Positions 19,742 through 27,787 of a stretch of 28,940 nucleotides of DNA are shown here, one piece after another. Below the pieces are notes generated by a model, which was given only the letters and a program-made list of their open reading frames with translations, had not been told where the DNA came from and did no database searches. This stretch comes from a virus, in the IMG/VR virus record IMGVR_UViG_3300017987_002324, positions 1 through 28,940 of that record; one strand, 5' to 3'. The translations under genes were made by a program, and so were the position numbers. Position 1 is the stretch's first letter; every line of letters starts with the position of its first letter.

Positions 19742-19902
19742 TGAATCGGAATTATCAGACCAATGTCAACCGGGATCGGGACCGCGTCCGGCTCTCGGAT
19801 CTGGATCGGCGGATCCTGCGGATCGCCCAGGGCGAAAAAAACCGCGTCCGCCAGGACCGCGTCCGCCGGCGCCGGGATGATTTCATGGGGGCGGGCCAAT
19901 GA
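19738..19902 (+). CDS. Small Arg-rich protein, 54 residues
   Basis: GTG at 19738, directly followed by ATG at 19741, stands 6 bases after GGAGG in the repeated leader. The protein is very rich in Arg and Asp, with a repetitive middle (RDRDRVRLSDLDRRILRI and RVRQDRVRRRRDD) suggesting a charged helix that may bind RNA. Its stop overlaps the next start as ATGA. No family is recognised. Confidence 0.6.
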   Translation: MMNRNYQTNVNRDRDRVRLSDLDRRILRIAQGEKNRVRQDRVRRRRDDFMGAGQ

Positions 19903-20120
19903 GCGACCGGCCGGAATATTGGCTTTTTTCGAAGGAATCCGGGAAAATCATCCAGGACGGCGGCCTTTTCAACCGCCGCTCGCTTTTCGCCGCCTGCCCT
20001 CACGCCATTTCAAAAGCCGTCATTTTGAAAAGGACCGTCCAGGTCGTGGGGACGGTCGGGGATGTCCGCCGGGTTGTCGCGGAATTCCATGGCGCCCAGA
20101 TGTCCCGGCTCGTGAAATAG
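19899..20120 (+). CDS. Small hypothetical protein, 73 residues
   Basis: ATGA overlap with the previous stop and a normal stop 3 bases before the next gene. It reads as a small alpha/beta protein (WLFSKESGKIIQDGGLFNRR, then a helix and VGTVGDVRRVVAEFHGAQ) with one cysteine. No family is recognised. Confidence 0.62.
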   Translation: MSDRPEYWLFSKESGKIIQDGGLFNRRSLFAACPHAISKAVILKRTVQVVGTVGDVRRVVAEFHGAQMSRLVK

Positions 20121-20123
20121 GCG

Positions 20124-20402
20124 ATGCCTAAAAAAAACTTTTGGGCGGCGATGGTTTCCGGCTTAAAGCGTGAATGTCCGGAAAGGGATCCCGGGGCGTT
20201 TGTTTCCGGCTGCTGCGGGGCCGAAATCAATTATTTTTCCAGGGGGCCCGGGTCGATGTCCGGGCCCTCGGATCCGGTCGCCTATTGTTCGCTTTGTGAT
20301 CGCCGCTGCAGAAAAATCTGGCTGACGGTCGATGAAATCCGCGCCATGGAATCCGGCGAAAAATCTTTTTCGGATATCCTGAACGATTCCGATCTCTTTT
20401 GA
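20124..20402 (+). CDS. Small zinc-binding-like protein, 92 residues
   Basis: The start lies 3 bases after the previous stop. Cysteines at CPERD, GCCGAE and CSLCDRRC form a likely zinc site; the C-terminal helix WLTVDEIRAMESGEKSFSD is acidic. It may be a small adaptor or regulator. No known family is identified. Confidence 0.6.
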   Translation: MPKKNFWAAMVSGLKRECPERDPGAFVSGCCGAEINYFSRGPGSMSGPSDPVAYCSLCDRRCRKIWLTVDEIRAMESGEKSFSDILNDSDLF

Positions 20403-20412
20403 TCGATTCCAT

Positions 20413-20483
20413 GCGGGCGCCGGCGCTTCCATCAAATCCCCCTTTTTGCTTATTTTCCCAGCCGGCGCCCGCTTTTCTCCTTT
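20413..20483 (+). terminator. Terminator-like hairpin before ribozyme copy C
   Basis: GCGGGCGCCGGC (20413-20424) pairs perfectly over 12 bases with GCCGGCGCCCGC (20461-20472), loop of 36 bases, followed by TTTTCTCCTTT. It has the same plan as the hairpin at 19579 with a different stem, so hairpin plus ribozyme recurs as a unit. Confidence 0.6.
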
Positions 20484-20545
20484 GTCGAAACCGGCCCGCC
20501 CGGGCCGGTCCTCCGGACCTGACCGCCCGGGGCTGATGAGACAGG
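20481..20545 (+). ncRNA. Type II hammerhead ribozyme-like element, copy C
   Basis: Identical in sequence to copy B: TGTC (20483-20486), GAAA (20487-20490), stem III, TC at 20509-20510, stem I, CTGATGA (20533-20539) and GACA (20540-20543). The predicted cut is after 20510, 61 bases before the GTG at 20572. Confidence 0.85.
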
Positions 20546-20575
20546 TCAAAACCTTTTCTCTGGAGGATGTCGTGA
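20481..20575 (+). repeat. 95-bp perfect direct repeat, copy 2 of 2
   Basis: Identical to 19647-19741 throughout; it carries ribozyme copy C, the ribosome site and the GTG start of the next gene. Confidence 0.93.
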
Positions 20576-20820
20576 ATAAGAAAAAAACCTATTTGCTGCT
20601 GTGTCATGTTTGCGGGCGGCCCTTTCGCCTGAAATCGGATTTTCTATCTGTTAGTTCCGTTCATATCCGCCGCCGCGGCGTGCTTCGAAGTTACGGCCTG
20701 GGGACCTGTAACATGGCCGACGTTCACGCTGGGCGGCCTGGGACCCATTCCCAGGATGAAATCGAGGCGTCGTTTTGGGGCGGTCCGTCGGCGGATCTTT
20801 TTGCCTTGTATACGAAATAG
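20572..20820 (+). CDS. Small Cys-motif protein, 82 residues
   Basis: GTG 6 bases after GGAGG, in the repeated leader. The N-terminus CHVCGRPFRLKSDF is a CxxC knuckle, with another Cys later (GTCNMAD), so a zinc site is possible. The middle, SSVHIRRRGVLRSY, is basic and could bind nucleic acid. It is followed after 9 bases by the DUF6166-like gene. Confidence 0.62.
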   Translation: MNKKKTYLLLCHVCGRPFRLKSDFLSVSSVHIRRRGVLRSYGLGTCNMADVHAGRPGTHSQDEIEASFWGGPSADLFALYTK

Positions 20821-20829
20821 GGAGGCGTC

Positions 20830-21309
20830 ATGAATCCTCAAAAAGTTTATGCGATTTCGAGAGAAAAAAAAGGCGTCCGGGCGACCGTCCGGATGACCAT
20901 CCCCCCCGCCGGCCGCGGCTCGATGCCGCTGCCGCTCCATCATGTCGTCCGGCATTCCCCGGATGGCTTCAATTTCGGATATTCTGGATCCGGGCCGTCG
21001 GACCTGGCGCTTTCGATCCTGTGGGATTGCTTCGGGAAAATCGTTGCGGAAGAGTTTTACGTCGATTTCCGCGACCATTTCCTCAAGCCGATCGCCGACG
21101 ACATCAAGGCGTTTTCCATCACTCAATCGGAGATCGAAAATTGGATCGCCCCCATGGGCGCCCGCCTCTTAAAGCTCGCTGAAAGGGCTCGGGAGAATTC
21201 GCTGATCGATGCCCAGATCCCAGATGACGCCTGGGAAATCATATCCGCGGCCATCAAGCCGGACGCCGTCTTCGATCCGGACGCTCCGGCCGGCCGCCGG
21301 TTTTCCTGA
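20830..21309 (+). CDS. DUF6166-like protein, 159 residues
   Basis: The start follows GGAGG. Residues around 38-62 read HHVVRHSPDGFNFGYSGSGPSDLALSIL, close to the signature I know for the DUF6166 domain (short strands, a GYSGSGP turn and a helix), followed by a helical region ending in FRDHFLKPIADDIKAF. DUF6166 proteins are common in phages and plasmids, but their role is unknown. The C-terminal third is helical and acidic. The gene is the last of the rightward group, followed by a strong terminator. Confidence 0.75.
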   Translation: MNPQKVYAISREKKGVRATVRMTIPPAGRGSMPLPLHHVVRHSPDGFNFGYSGSGPSDLALSILWDCFGKIVAEEFYVDFRDHFLKPIADDIKAFSITQSEIENWIAPMGARLLKLAERARENSLIDAQIPDDAWEIISAAIKPDAVFDPDAPAGRRFS

Positions 21310-21332
21310 CCCGGTTTCGACCTCCAGAATAT

Positions 21333-21372
21333 GGCCCGGTGCTGGCTTCGGCTGGCCCGGGCCTTTTTTTTT
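21333..21372 (+). terminator. Strong rho-independent terminator with TTCG loop
   Basis: GGCCCGG (21333-21339) pairs with CCGGGCC (21357-21363); the inner part forms CTGGC-TTCG-GCTGG with two G-T pairs; nine T follow (21364-21372). It closes the rightward group and separates it from the convergent tail genes. A second small stem (TGTGAACA/TGTTCACA, 21372-21402) follows. Confidence 0.88.
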
Positions 21373-21453
21373 GTGAACAAGCCCAATCGGAAAGTGTTCA
21401 CAGATTTTCCGTGCAAAATCGCGCTGGTAGAAAGCGGCCCCCCCCCCCTGGGG

Positions 21454-21891
21454 TCAAACCGCCACCGTCAATTTTTGGTGCCAGTAGGAAACGCCATCGG
21501 AAACGATAAGCCAGGCCTGTCCGCCGGATCCGCCGTCAAACAAAACGACGATGCATCCGTCCCCCAGGGCTGCCGGGGACGTGAAAATCGCGTCCAGCTC
21601 CGCATCGGTCGGCGGATCCGAAACCGCGCCAGAGTACGGGCCCAGGATAACGCCGGAAAAAATCGGAATCACGTCATGGGATGCCGTGGCCTGCAGGATC
21701 TCGTCCCAGGCCTGGGAGTCCGCCCGGCGGTGGTGTAATTTTTCGTCGTCGGAATCGGAAACGATCATCCCCGGCTGCGGATCGGAAAGGTTGTCCTTCG
21801 GATCGCTCTGCCGGTTGTGGTTCTTGTCTTCGTTCCCGTCCTGATAGGTGTATTTTTGATCCCTGGTGTAATCTGTCCCGTTTTCGCTCAT
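21454..21891 (-). CDS. Tail-associated small protein, 145 residues
   Basis: ATG at 21891 follows AGGGGGTGA by a few bases, 11 bases after the stop of the hub-like gene. The N-terminus is hydrophilic and rich in Asp/Asn (about 1-50). The C-terminal part reads SDPPTDAELDAIFTSPAALGDGCIVVLFDGGSGGQAWLIVSDGVSYWHQKLTVAV, a compact beta motif that I know from ends of phage tail-fibre or fibre-associated proteins (TDAELD ... VVSDGxxWW). It is the last gene of the tail block and probably a virion part or receptor-binding accessory. The details are inferred. Confidence 0.6.
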   Translation of the reverse strand: MSENGTDYTRDQKYTYQDGNEDKNHNRQSDPKDNLSDPQPGMIVSDSDDEKLHHRRADSQAWDEILQATASHDVIPIFSGVILGPYSGAVSDPPTDAELDAIFTSPAALGDGCIVVLFDGGSGGQAWLIVSDGVSYWHQKLTVAV

Positions 21892-21902
21892 TGGTCACCC
21901 CC

Positions 21903-24704
21903 TCACGTTTCCCGATCGCATAATTTTTTTCCGGGATCGTTGTTTAAAAACCGCCCGGTTCCCCGGTCGCATAAAAACCCATATTTTCGCTGCTCGTTTG
22001 ATGCGGCGGAGTATGTCGCCGGCAGGCTGTCCCGGTCGCCAAAAATAAAACATTGGCCGGCCAGCCATTGAAGGTCCGCGGCGATGATCTGCATGGAAAA
22101 ATCATCGAAATTATAGGCGATCGATTTGATATAATAATATCGACCCTTTTCTCCGGTCCCGTCCCCGGAAAGCCCAAAAGGATTTTGAAATTTAAAAACC
22201 GTCGCCAGGTCAAGGTCCTCTATAAATCGGATCGGAAGCGAAAATTCGATTTCGTGCCGGCCATATGCCAGCTCCTGCAGGATCTCGGCGATTCTCTGGT
22301 CGACCAGGTCGGCGGAATCAGTCCAGGGAAAATAAAGGCCGCCCTGGATCTCGATCCGCCGGCCAAAATCTTCGACGGATGCGGCGTCCTCCCCTTCGGC
22401 CGTGCCGGCGTAAAAATTCGCCTGCGGGTAAAGGTCATATCGGGCGACCGCATAATTGACGGCGTCGCCCAGATTAAACCGCCGGGTCGCCATTGAAATA
22501 CAGTCGATCTGCTGCCAGATCGTCAATTCAGCCGTTAGGGTTTCCCGGTCGATCCGGCGGATCGTGATCCGGCCGTCCCGGTCCCGCCATAACTTGGCCC
22601 CAATCGTAAAAATCAATTCCTGGATGATCTCCGCCGCCGCCCTCTGTTCCTGGATGGCCAGGCGCCCGGCCGCATCCCAGCCCAGGTCTTCCATTTGGTC
22701 GGCCAGGTCGTCGAAAGAGTCCGTATCAATCAACTCGATGGGGATCTGCTGGGTGATGGCCAGAAAAAATTCGATGATCCGGGCCGGGTTTCGGATGTAT
22801 CCGTCCGCATGATTCCAGCCGGCAAACATATACCCCTTACAATTAAAAGTAATTTTGTTGTCGCCCTGGTCGGCGTTAAAATTGATATACGTCCGGCCGC
22901 CGTCTTCGTAGGTAATAGTGTAATCGTTTCCGGCGCCCTCTGTTTTCTCGACTCCGGCGCTGTATACCTCGAGCATTTCAGCCGCTGATCCCCCCAGGGC
23001 CAGATATTTATTATTGGCCGTGTCGATATAAAGCGCCTCGAGCGCTCCCGGCGCCTCCCCGGTGTGCTGATTTAGGCCCAGGGCGATCGGGAATCCGCGG
23101 CCGCGGGCGGAATCATGAATATTGGGGAATTCGTCTTCTGTGGCGACCTCGGCCGGCGCCGGCTGGCTCATATATTTATTCAAAACATCCCGCAGCCGGA
23201 CGGGGAATTCCGGGCCGGCGATATCGTGATCGTCGACGATCATCGTAAAAAGCGTACTTTTTTCCGCTTCCGCGCCATGCCTCCAGGCTGCATATAGAGT
23301 CATCAGCTGGTTTTTCAGAATATACGAAAAAAGCCGCGTTGAAAAATAATTATCCGTATTCTGCAGGGTAGGGGATAGGTCTGACATCGAATAAAGCCCG
23401 GTTTCGTCATCGAAAGCCCGGGTCAGGGTCCCCCAGGATAAAACAAAGCCGTCATAAAAAACGCCCCCGCCCCTGACGTCGATCTTGGCATAATGATCCG
23501 ACAAAAACTCCCCGTTGTAAAATTTCCAATCGGAAAGAATAATCGGCGGCTCGTCGGGGACCTCGTCTTCGGCGCCGGCGCCGACCCGCAAAACGAACCG
23601 CTCCCCAGGATAGGCCCGGCCGTCGGCGGCGGCCCGGAAATCGCCGGCATATCCTTCCCCATATTCCGCGCCGTGCTTAGAATCCCAAACGGATACTTTG
23701 ATTTCGTATGATCCATCCGGAAGAGCCGGAAGCGTCGCTGTAGCTTGATTATTGGAATCGACGGTAAAATCAATCCCATTGACAAGAGTAAAAGTCCCCT
23801 GCCCTTGCTGGCCGATAAAATAAATCCTGTATAACGTATGCTGGAAATTAACAGAGTTATTATGGGCATAGGCCCATATATCCGCATTAGGAATGTCGAA
23901 AGCATGCCCGTAAAAAATAACCTGGGTTCCTGCCGGGTTTGATGGGGCGGAATAGCGGGAAAGGGAATTTATTACAGCGTTCCAATAATAAATACGAATC
24001 TTGTTTAATTTCGCGGAAATCGAAAACATGTCGCCGTTATTAATTCCGACCGTCGGGTCGAATGAATATATTTTAAAAACCCCGCCATATTTATAAAAAT
24101 CGTCTCTGTTTAAATCCGTGGTTAATCCCCCCCATGTATTCCAAGAGTACGTATACATCATTACTTCGAATGCATCGGACGGAAATGGAAATTGATGCGT
24201 TCCAGCCGGGTCTTCTACGGAATAAGCGGACATTGATGCGGTTGAGGTGTCCGGCTCATAATTCGGCCAATCGTTTACCCCATCATAATATTTCCCAACA
24301 ACTGAATCAACGTTCCAATATGGGCGGGATCCGGCGACTCCCGCCGGGTCTTCCATAAATGAATACCACAGCGAAAACCAATTATACGGTTTCGTGTTAT
24401 CCTCGACCCCGACGGTTGAATAAAGTCCTACGGTCAGGGGCCGGTCAAGACCCTCGGGGAATTCGAATTTATCCGGATTAATCGTAAATAAACAAAATTC
24501 GTACATCCGATTATTGGGCGCGACCCCTATTGAATCGAGCCCCGCTAACAATCGGATGTTTTCCGACCGGTCTTCCGTCATGTCGGCTTTAGTTAGGCTG
24601 CCCCATAGATACTCTCCATATGCGGACAGCCGGACCGCTTGAATATCGAAAAAATCGCGATAGACAGGGCCGGTTGTTTTTCCCCATAGGGTCGTATCGG
24701 ACAT
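21903..24704 (-). CDS. Large tail protein (hub/baseplate-like), 933 residues
   Basis: The first ~420 residues look like a beta-rich structural region, with a segment PDGSYEIKVSVWDSKHGAEYG resembling an immunoglobulin-like module. From about 560 the sequence follows the pattern of tail hub proteins: NPARIIEFFLAITQQIPIELIDTDSFDDLADQM, a helix with EQRAAAEIIQELIFTIGAKLWRDRDGRITIRRID, and later SLPIRFIEDLDLATVFKFQNPFG. Such proteins link tail tube to fibres or pierce the host wall. There is no signal peptide and no catalytic residue is recognised. ATG at 24704 follows AAAGGGAA. The C-terminal 40 residues are hydrophilic and Cys-containing. Confidence 0.65.
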   Translation of the reverse strand: MSDTTLWGKTTGPVYRDFFDIQAVRLSAYGEYLWGSLTKADMTEDRSENIRLLAGLDSIGVAPNNRMYEFCLFTINPDKFEFPEGLDRPLTVGLYSTVGVEDNTKPYNWFSLWYSFMEDPAGVAGSRPYWNVDSVVGKYYDGVNDWPNYEPDTSTASMSAYSVEDPAGTHQFPFPSDAFEVMMYTYSWNTWGGLTTDLNRDDFYKYGGVFKIYSFDPTVGINNGDMFSISAKLNKIRIYYWNAVINSLSRYSAPSNPAGTQVIFYGHAFDIPNADIWAYAHNNSVNFQHTLYRIYFIGQQGQGTFTLVNGIDFTVDSNNQATATLPALPDGSYEIKVSVWDSKHGAEYGEGYAGDFRAAADGRAYPGERFVLRVGAGAEDEVPDEPPIILSDWKFYNGEFLSDHYAKIDVRGGGVFYDGFVLSWGTLTRAFDDETGLYSMSDLSPTLQNTDNYFSTRLFSYILKNQLMTLYAAWRHGAEAEKSTLFTMIVDDHDIAGPEFPVRLRDVLNKYMSQPAPAEVATEDEFPNIHDSARGRGFPIALGLNQHTGEAPGALEALYIDTANNKYLALGGSAAEMLEVYSAGVEKTEGAGNDYTITYEDGGRTYINFNADQGDNKITFNCKGYMFAGWNHADGYIRNPARIIEFFLAITQQIPIELIDTDSFDDLADQMEDLGWDAAGRLAIQEQRAAAEIIQELIFTIGAKLWRDRDGRITIRRIDRETLTAELTIWQQIDCISMATRRFNLGDAVNYAVARYDLYPQANFYAGTAEGEDAASVEDFGRRIEIQGGLYFPWTDSADLVDQRIAEILQELAYGRHEIEFSLPIRFIEDLDLATVFKFQNPFGLSGDGTGEKGRYYYIKSIAYNFDDFSMQIIAADLQWLAGQCFIFGDRDSLPATYSAASNEQRKYGFLCDRGTGRFLNNDPGKKLCDRET

Positions 24705-24707
24705 GAT

Positions 24708-25103
24708 TTATTTCCCTTTCGGGATTTTCATTTCAGGATCTTTCAGATCTGGGTCCAGGATTTTTTTGATCTCCGTAAAAATCCGGACGGACGGAAACGC
24801 CCGATTAATCCGCTGTACGATCTCGACCGCCTCCGCATTGGTCAACTCAATCTCCTCGCCGGCGCCATAAATCCGATCGGCCAACTTGCCGCGGCGCCAT
24901 TTGTCCTCGGCGTCCGGCTCTCCTCTCTGCTCATCGTCGAAAGTCGCCGCGACCGCGGCCCCGATCGCCCGACGTAGAGTCAAGGCCCGCTCTTTGATCT
25001 TCGGGCGCCCGTCTGGGCCCGGATCCCCTCGATCAGGATAATTCTCCATGATGGGGAATCCTTCGTAATCAGTCAAAACCATGTCGATATTTCCTATTTT
25101 CAT
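24708..25103 (-). CDS. Hypothetical tail-region protein, 131 residues
   Basis: ATG overlaps the fibre gene's stop as ATGA, and the next gene starts 3 bases after its stop. The protein starts with MKIGNIDMVLTDYEGFPIMENY and continues as a charged helical domain with EEIELTNAEAVEIVQRINRAFPSV, ending in a basic tail. Position between fibre and hub genes suggests a small structural or assembly protein. No family is recognised. Confidence 0.65.
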   Translation of the reverse strand: MKIGNIDMVLTDYEGFPIMENYPDRGDPGPDGRPKIKERALTLRRAIGAAVAATFDDEQRGEPDAEDKWRRGKLADRIYGAGEEIELTNAEAVEIVQRINRAFPSVRIFTEIKKILDPDLKDPEMKIPKGK

Positions 25104-27787
25104 GCCGGTGCCCCCAATCTTTTGATTTTATCTGTTAAGCCCCGGACCTGCTGCCGCAGGGCCTGGTTTTCCTCGTAAATCTGATGAATCGCGCCGAATG
25201 TCAACATTGATGTCCGCTTGACGGGAAACATCCCACCAGGGCTTAATATCCCAATTTTCCGCATCTTGGCCGCGGAGTATTTCTCGACTTCGCGCCATCG
25301 GCCGGACATGACCCGGGCCAGATCGGCGCATAAAACCGGATCATCGAAGTCGTCCCATGCATTTTCATTCAGGGCCGTATCAAGATACAAGTCCCCATCC
25401 TGGCAAAAAATCGCTTTCGTCCGGCCGGCCCCGGATTCTTGACAGCGGAGAGTCCATAAATTTCCGTTCGCGGTTACATTCGTCACTCCGGTTCCGGAGA
25501 TCAGATAGACCATGTTATCGATCGCCCCGACGGACGTTGATCCCTGGGCTGTTCCGAATGAAGAAACGAAAGCCATCATTCTAAAACCATATCTGTACTC
25601 TGAGAATCCCCGGAAATCAACCCCCCCCTGATTTCCATCTATTTTTTTAAAGACCCCGTATGAATCGGTTTCGGCGTATGTCGTACAGCCATGGGCAATA
25701 TCCGAGGATTTAAAAGTAAAAATCTCGTCGTCGTTCGACCCCTGATTTATCGTCAACCCGATTGTCATGTCGGCGTTCGATGTGTCGTTTATATAAACCG
25801 TATCGGAAAATATCGCCCCGCCTTTTTGCCAGGAATCCCCGTCCTCATCGATCAAATAGAGCGTTGACCAGCTTCCCCCGTTGTCCAGAGTCCGGACCCC
25901 GAAAACATTCATGTCTGCCGGGGCGTTAGAATATCCCGTCCCGGATGAATAAAGCCCGTGAATCATGACGGGGGCATAACTTGCGGACGTTTTTCCGGTG
26001 TATGATTTCCGACTGATCCCGGCTAAGTCAAGAGCAAAACTCGAGGACGCGCCGCTCTCTAAAAATCCGGCGACAGAAAGCCCTCCGTAACTTGAATCCT
26101 GAATTTTTAAATATCCGTAAGTATCGGTTTCGGTTATCGTCGTCATTCCGTGGGCGATTCCTGTTTTTTTAAAAGAAATCGCCTCCGTTGAATAAGTCAA
26201 CTGGTTAATCGTAATGCCAATGTTTTGATTCGTGTTCGTGTTTTCATTCAAAAAAATTCTGGACGCCGATCCGAAATTATACCAAGCCCCGTCCTCCGAT
26301 ATTAATTGCAGCGTTGTCCAGGCGCCGGCATTGGAATATGTCCGGACGGCGAAAATATTTTGCCCAGAATTCGCGGCGGCAGCCGATGATCCGGTCCCTG
26401 TATATTTGATCCCGTAAACCGTTACCATCCCCTCTTGATTTATATCGTGAGTCGTCAAGGTCTGTCCGGATTTCGCGGAAAACCCAAGAGTATAATTTGA
26501 CATCAATGCTTCAGAGTATCCCGTGATTTCCGCTCCTCCGTAATTATTCTTTCTGACAAAAGTCATGAAAGAATCAGTCTCCGTTTGTGCTGTAAATCCA
26601 TGCGCGACAGTCGAAGATTTTAGAGTAAGGATTTCATCCGAATTAGCGGCTTGATTGATCGTCAACCCGATTGTCATGTCGGAATTCGAGGAGTCCCCGA
26701 TAAAGAAAGCTCCGCCCGTTCCCCATCTTCCGCGCTCCGTGGAATTTGTCCAGTAAACGATTGGAACGGATCTCGTCGTGAGGATGTCGAATTGGCCGCC
26801 GTTTGTCCTTGTCCCAATCCATTTTCGGGCTCCGGCGGCGAGGCCTCCGATTGTAATGTCTCCCCCGTCCGTATGGACCCCGAATTCTTCGGAAGCTGCG
26901 TCATAATCCGACAGCCCGTTTACGTCCAATAAAAGGACGGGGGTTGAATCGCCGACCCCCAGTCTTCCGGATGAATCAAGCCGCATCTTCTCGGCGCCGC
27001 TCGTCATAAAAATAATCGGAAGAGCGTTGACTGTGATCAGCTCAAGCGTCCCCGGGGCCGCGTCCCTTGTAATTAACCATTTTCGGCTCCCCGTTGACTC
27101 CCCCCCTAACAAGACATCGCCGCCCCCGGTTGCCGCGCCGATCACGTCCGCAGCTGCGAAATTAGTTATTCCCCCAACATCGAGACGGATTGACGGCGTA
27201 CAATTCAACCCCAAAAAATCGGCGTCTGTAAGAATTGAGGATGAGTTCTGGATGGTATTCCCGCCGGCCCCGTTCCATCGTGCGACAGCATTGTCCGTTG
27301 ATGCGCCGGGCCCGGAAACCCCGCCGGGCATGTCATCATAATCGATTTTATAATGGATCCCGTCCGTCACGTCATAATAAACGAAAAAATCCCCGGAAGC
27401 CGCGCCGGCATCTTCGCCCAGGCCGTTGATGTCCAGGGTTAAATCCGTCCCGTTGATCTGGACCCCCTCCGTGGCTCGCAGCCATTCGGTCGCGCCGGCC
27501 CCGTCGTCCCAGAAAACGACCCGGTCCGCGCCGGGATCCGCCAGGTCCTCGATCCCCAGCATGTCAACCGAAATAGTCACGTTCCCGCCGGCGCCGCCGT
27601 CGGCGACGTTGATCCCGTCCCCGTCAGCCAGGACCCGTTCCTGGGTCAGGTCGCCGTCAAGCGCCAGGGTTATGTATTGGGCATCGTCTGGGGCCCCGCC
27701 GCCCCCGCCGCCGCCGGCGGACGGAAGCCGGATCTCAATAGACAAAATTTGCTTGTTGATCTTCCGGATTTCGTCGGCGATATTCAT
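25100..27787 (-). CDS. Tail fibre / spike-like protein, 895 residues, with three tandem repeats
   Basis: ATG at 27787 (MNIADEIRK) forms an ATGA overlap with the previous stop; a TTG at 27856 would extend it but without such support. After an N-terminal helix and a poly-Gly stretch come beta-rich, Gly/Thr/Ser-rich modules. Three repeats of about 150 residues start near 362, 511 and 664, each with a TIGLTINQ-like core, an IAHG turn, a TETDS/TY turn and a later VRT..(N/D)xGxW segment. The C-terminus, SMLTFGAIHQIYEENQALRQQVRGLTDKI, is a coiled coil typical of trimeric fibres. It probably binds the host receptor. There is no chaperone domain. Confidence 0.8.
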   Translation of the reverse strand: MNIADEIRKINKQILSIEIRLPSAGGGGGGGAPDDAQYITLALDGDLTQERVLADGDGINVADGGAGGNVTISVDMLGIEDLADPGADRVVFWDDGAGATEWLRATEGVQINGTDLTLDINGLGEDAGAASGDFFVYYDVTDGIHYKIDYDDMPGGVSGPGASTDNAVARWNGAGGNTIQNSSSILTDADFLGLNCTPSIRLDVGGITNFAAADVIGAATGGGDVLLGGESTGSRKWLITRDAAPGTLELITVNALPIIFMTSGAEKMRLDSSGRLGVGDSTPVLLLDVNGLSDYDAASEEFGVHTDGGDITIGGLAAGARKWIGTRTNGGQFDILTTRSVPIVYWTNSTERGRWGTGGAFFIGDSSNSDMTIGLTINQAANSDEILTLKSSTVAHGFTAQTETDSFMTFVRKNNYGGAEITGYSEALMSNYTLGFSAKSGQTLTTHDINQEGMVTVYGIKYTGTGSSAAAANSGQNIFAVRTYSNAGAWTTLQLISEDGAWYNFGSASRIFLNENTNTNQNIGITINQLTYSTEAISFKKTGIAHGMTTITETDTYGYLKIQDSSYGGLSVAGFLESGASSSFALDLAGISRKSYTGKTSASYAPVMIHGLYSSGTGYSNAPADMNVFGVRTLDNGGSWSTLYLIDEDGDSWQKGGAIFSDTVYINDTSNADMTIGLTINQGSNDDEIFTFKSSDIAHGCTTYAETDSYGVFKKIDGNQGGVDFRGFSEYRYGFRMMAFVSSFGTAQGSTSVGAIDNMVYLISGTGVTNVTANGNLWTLRCQESGAGRTKAIFCQDGDLYLDTALNENAWDDFDDPVLCADLARVMSGRWREVEKYSAAKMRKIGILSPGGMFPVKRTSMLTFGAIHQIYEENQALRQQVRGLTDKIKRLGAPA

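Noticed and set aside
21372-21402. Hairpin TGTGAACA/TGTTCACA as a leftward terminator of the tail operon
   Set aside because: On the minus strand it is followed by A residues, not T, so it is not an intrinsic terminator in that direction.
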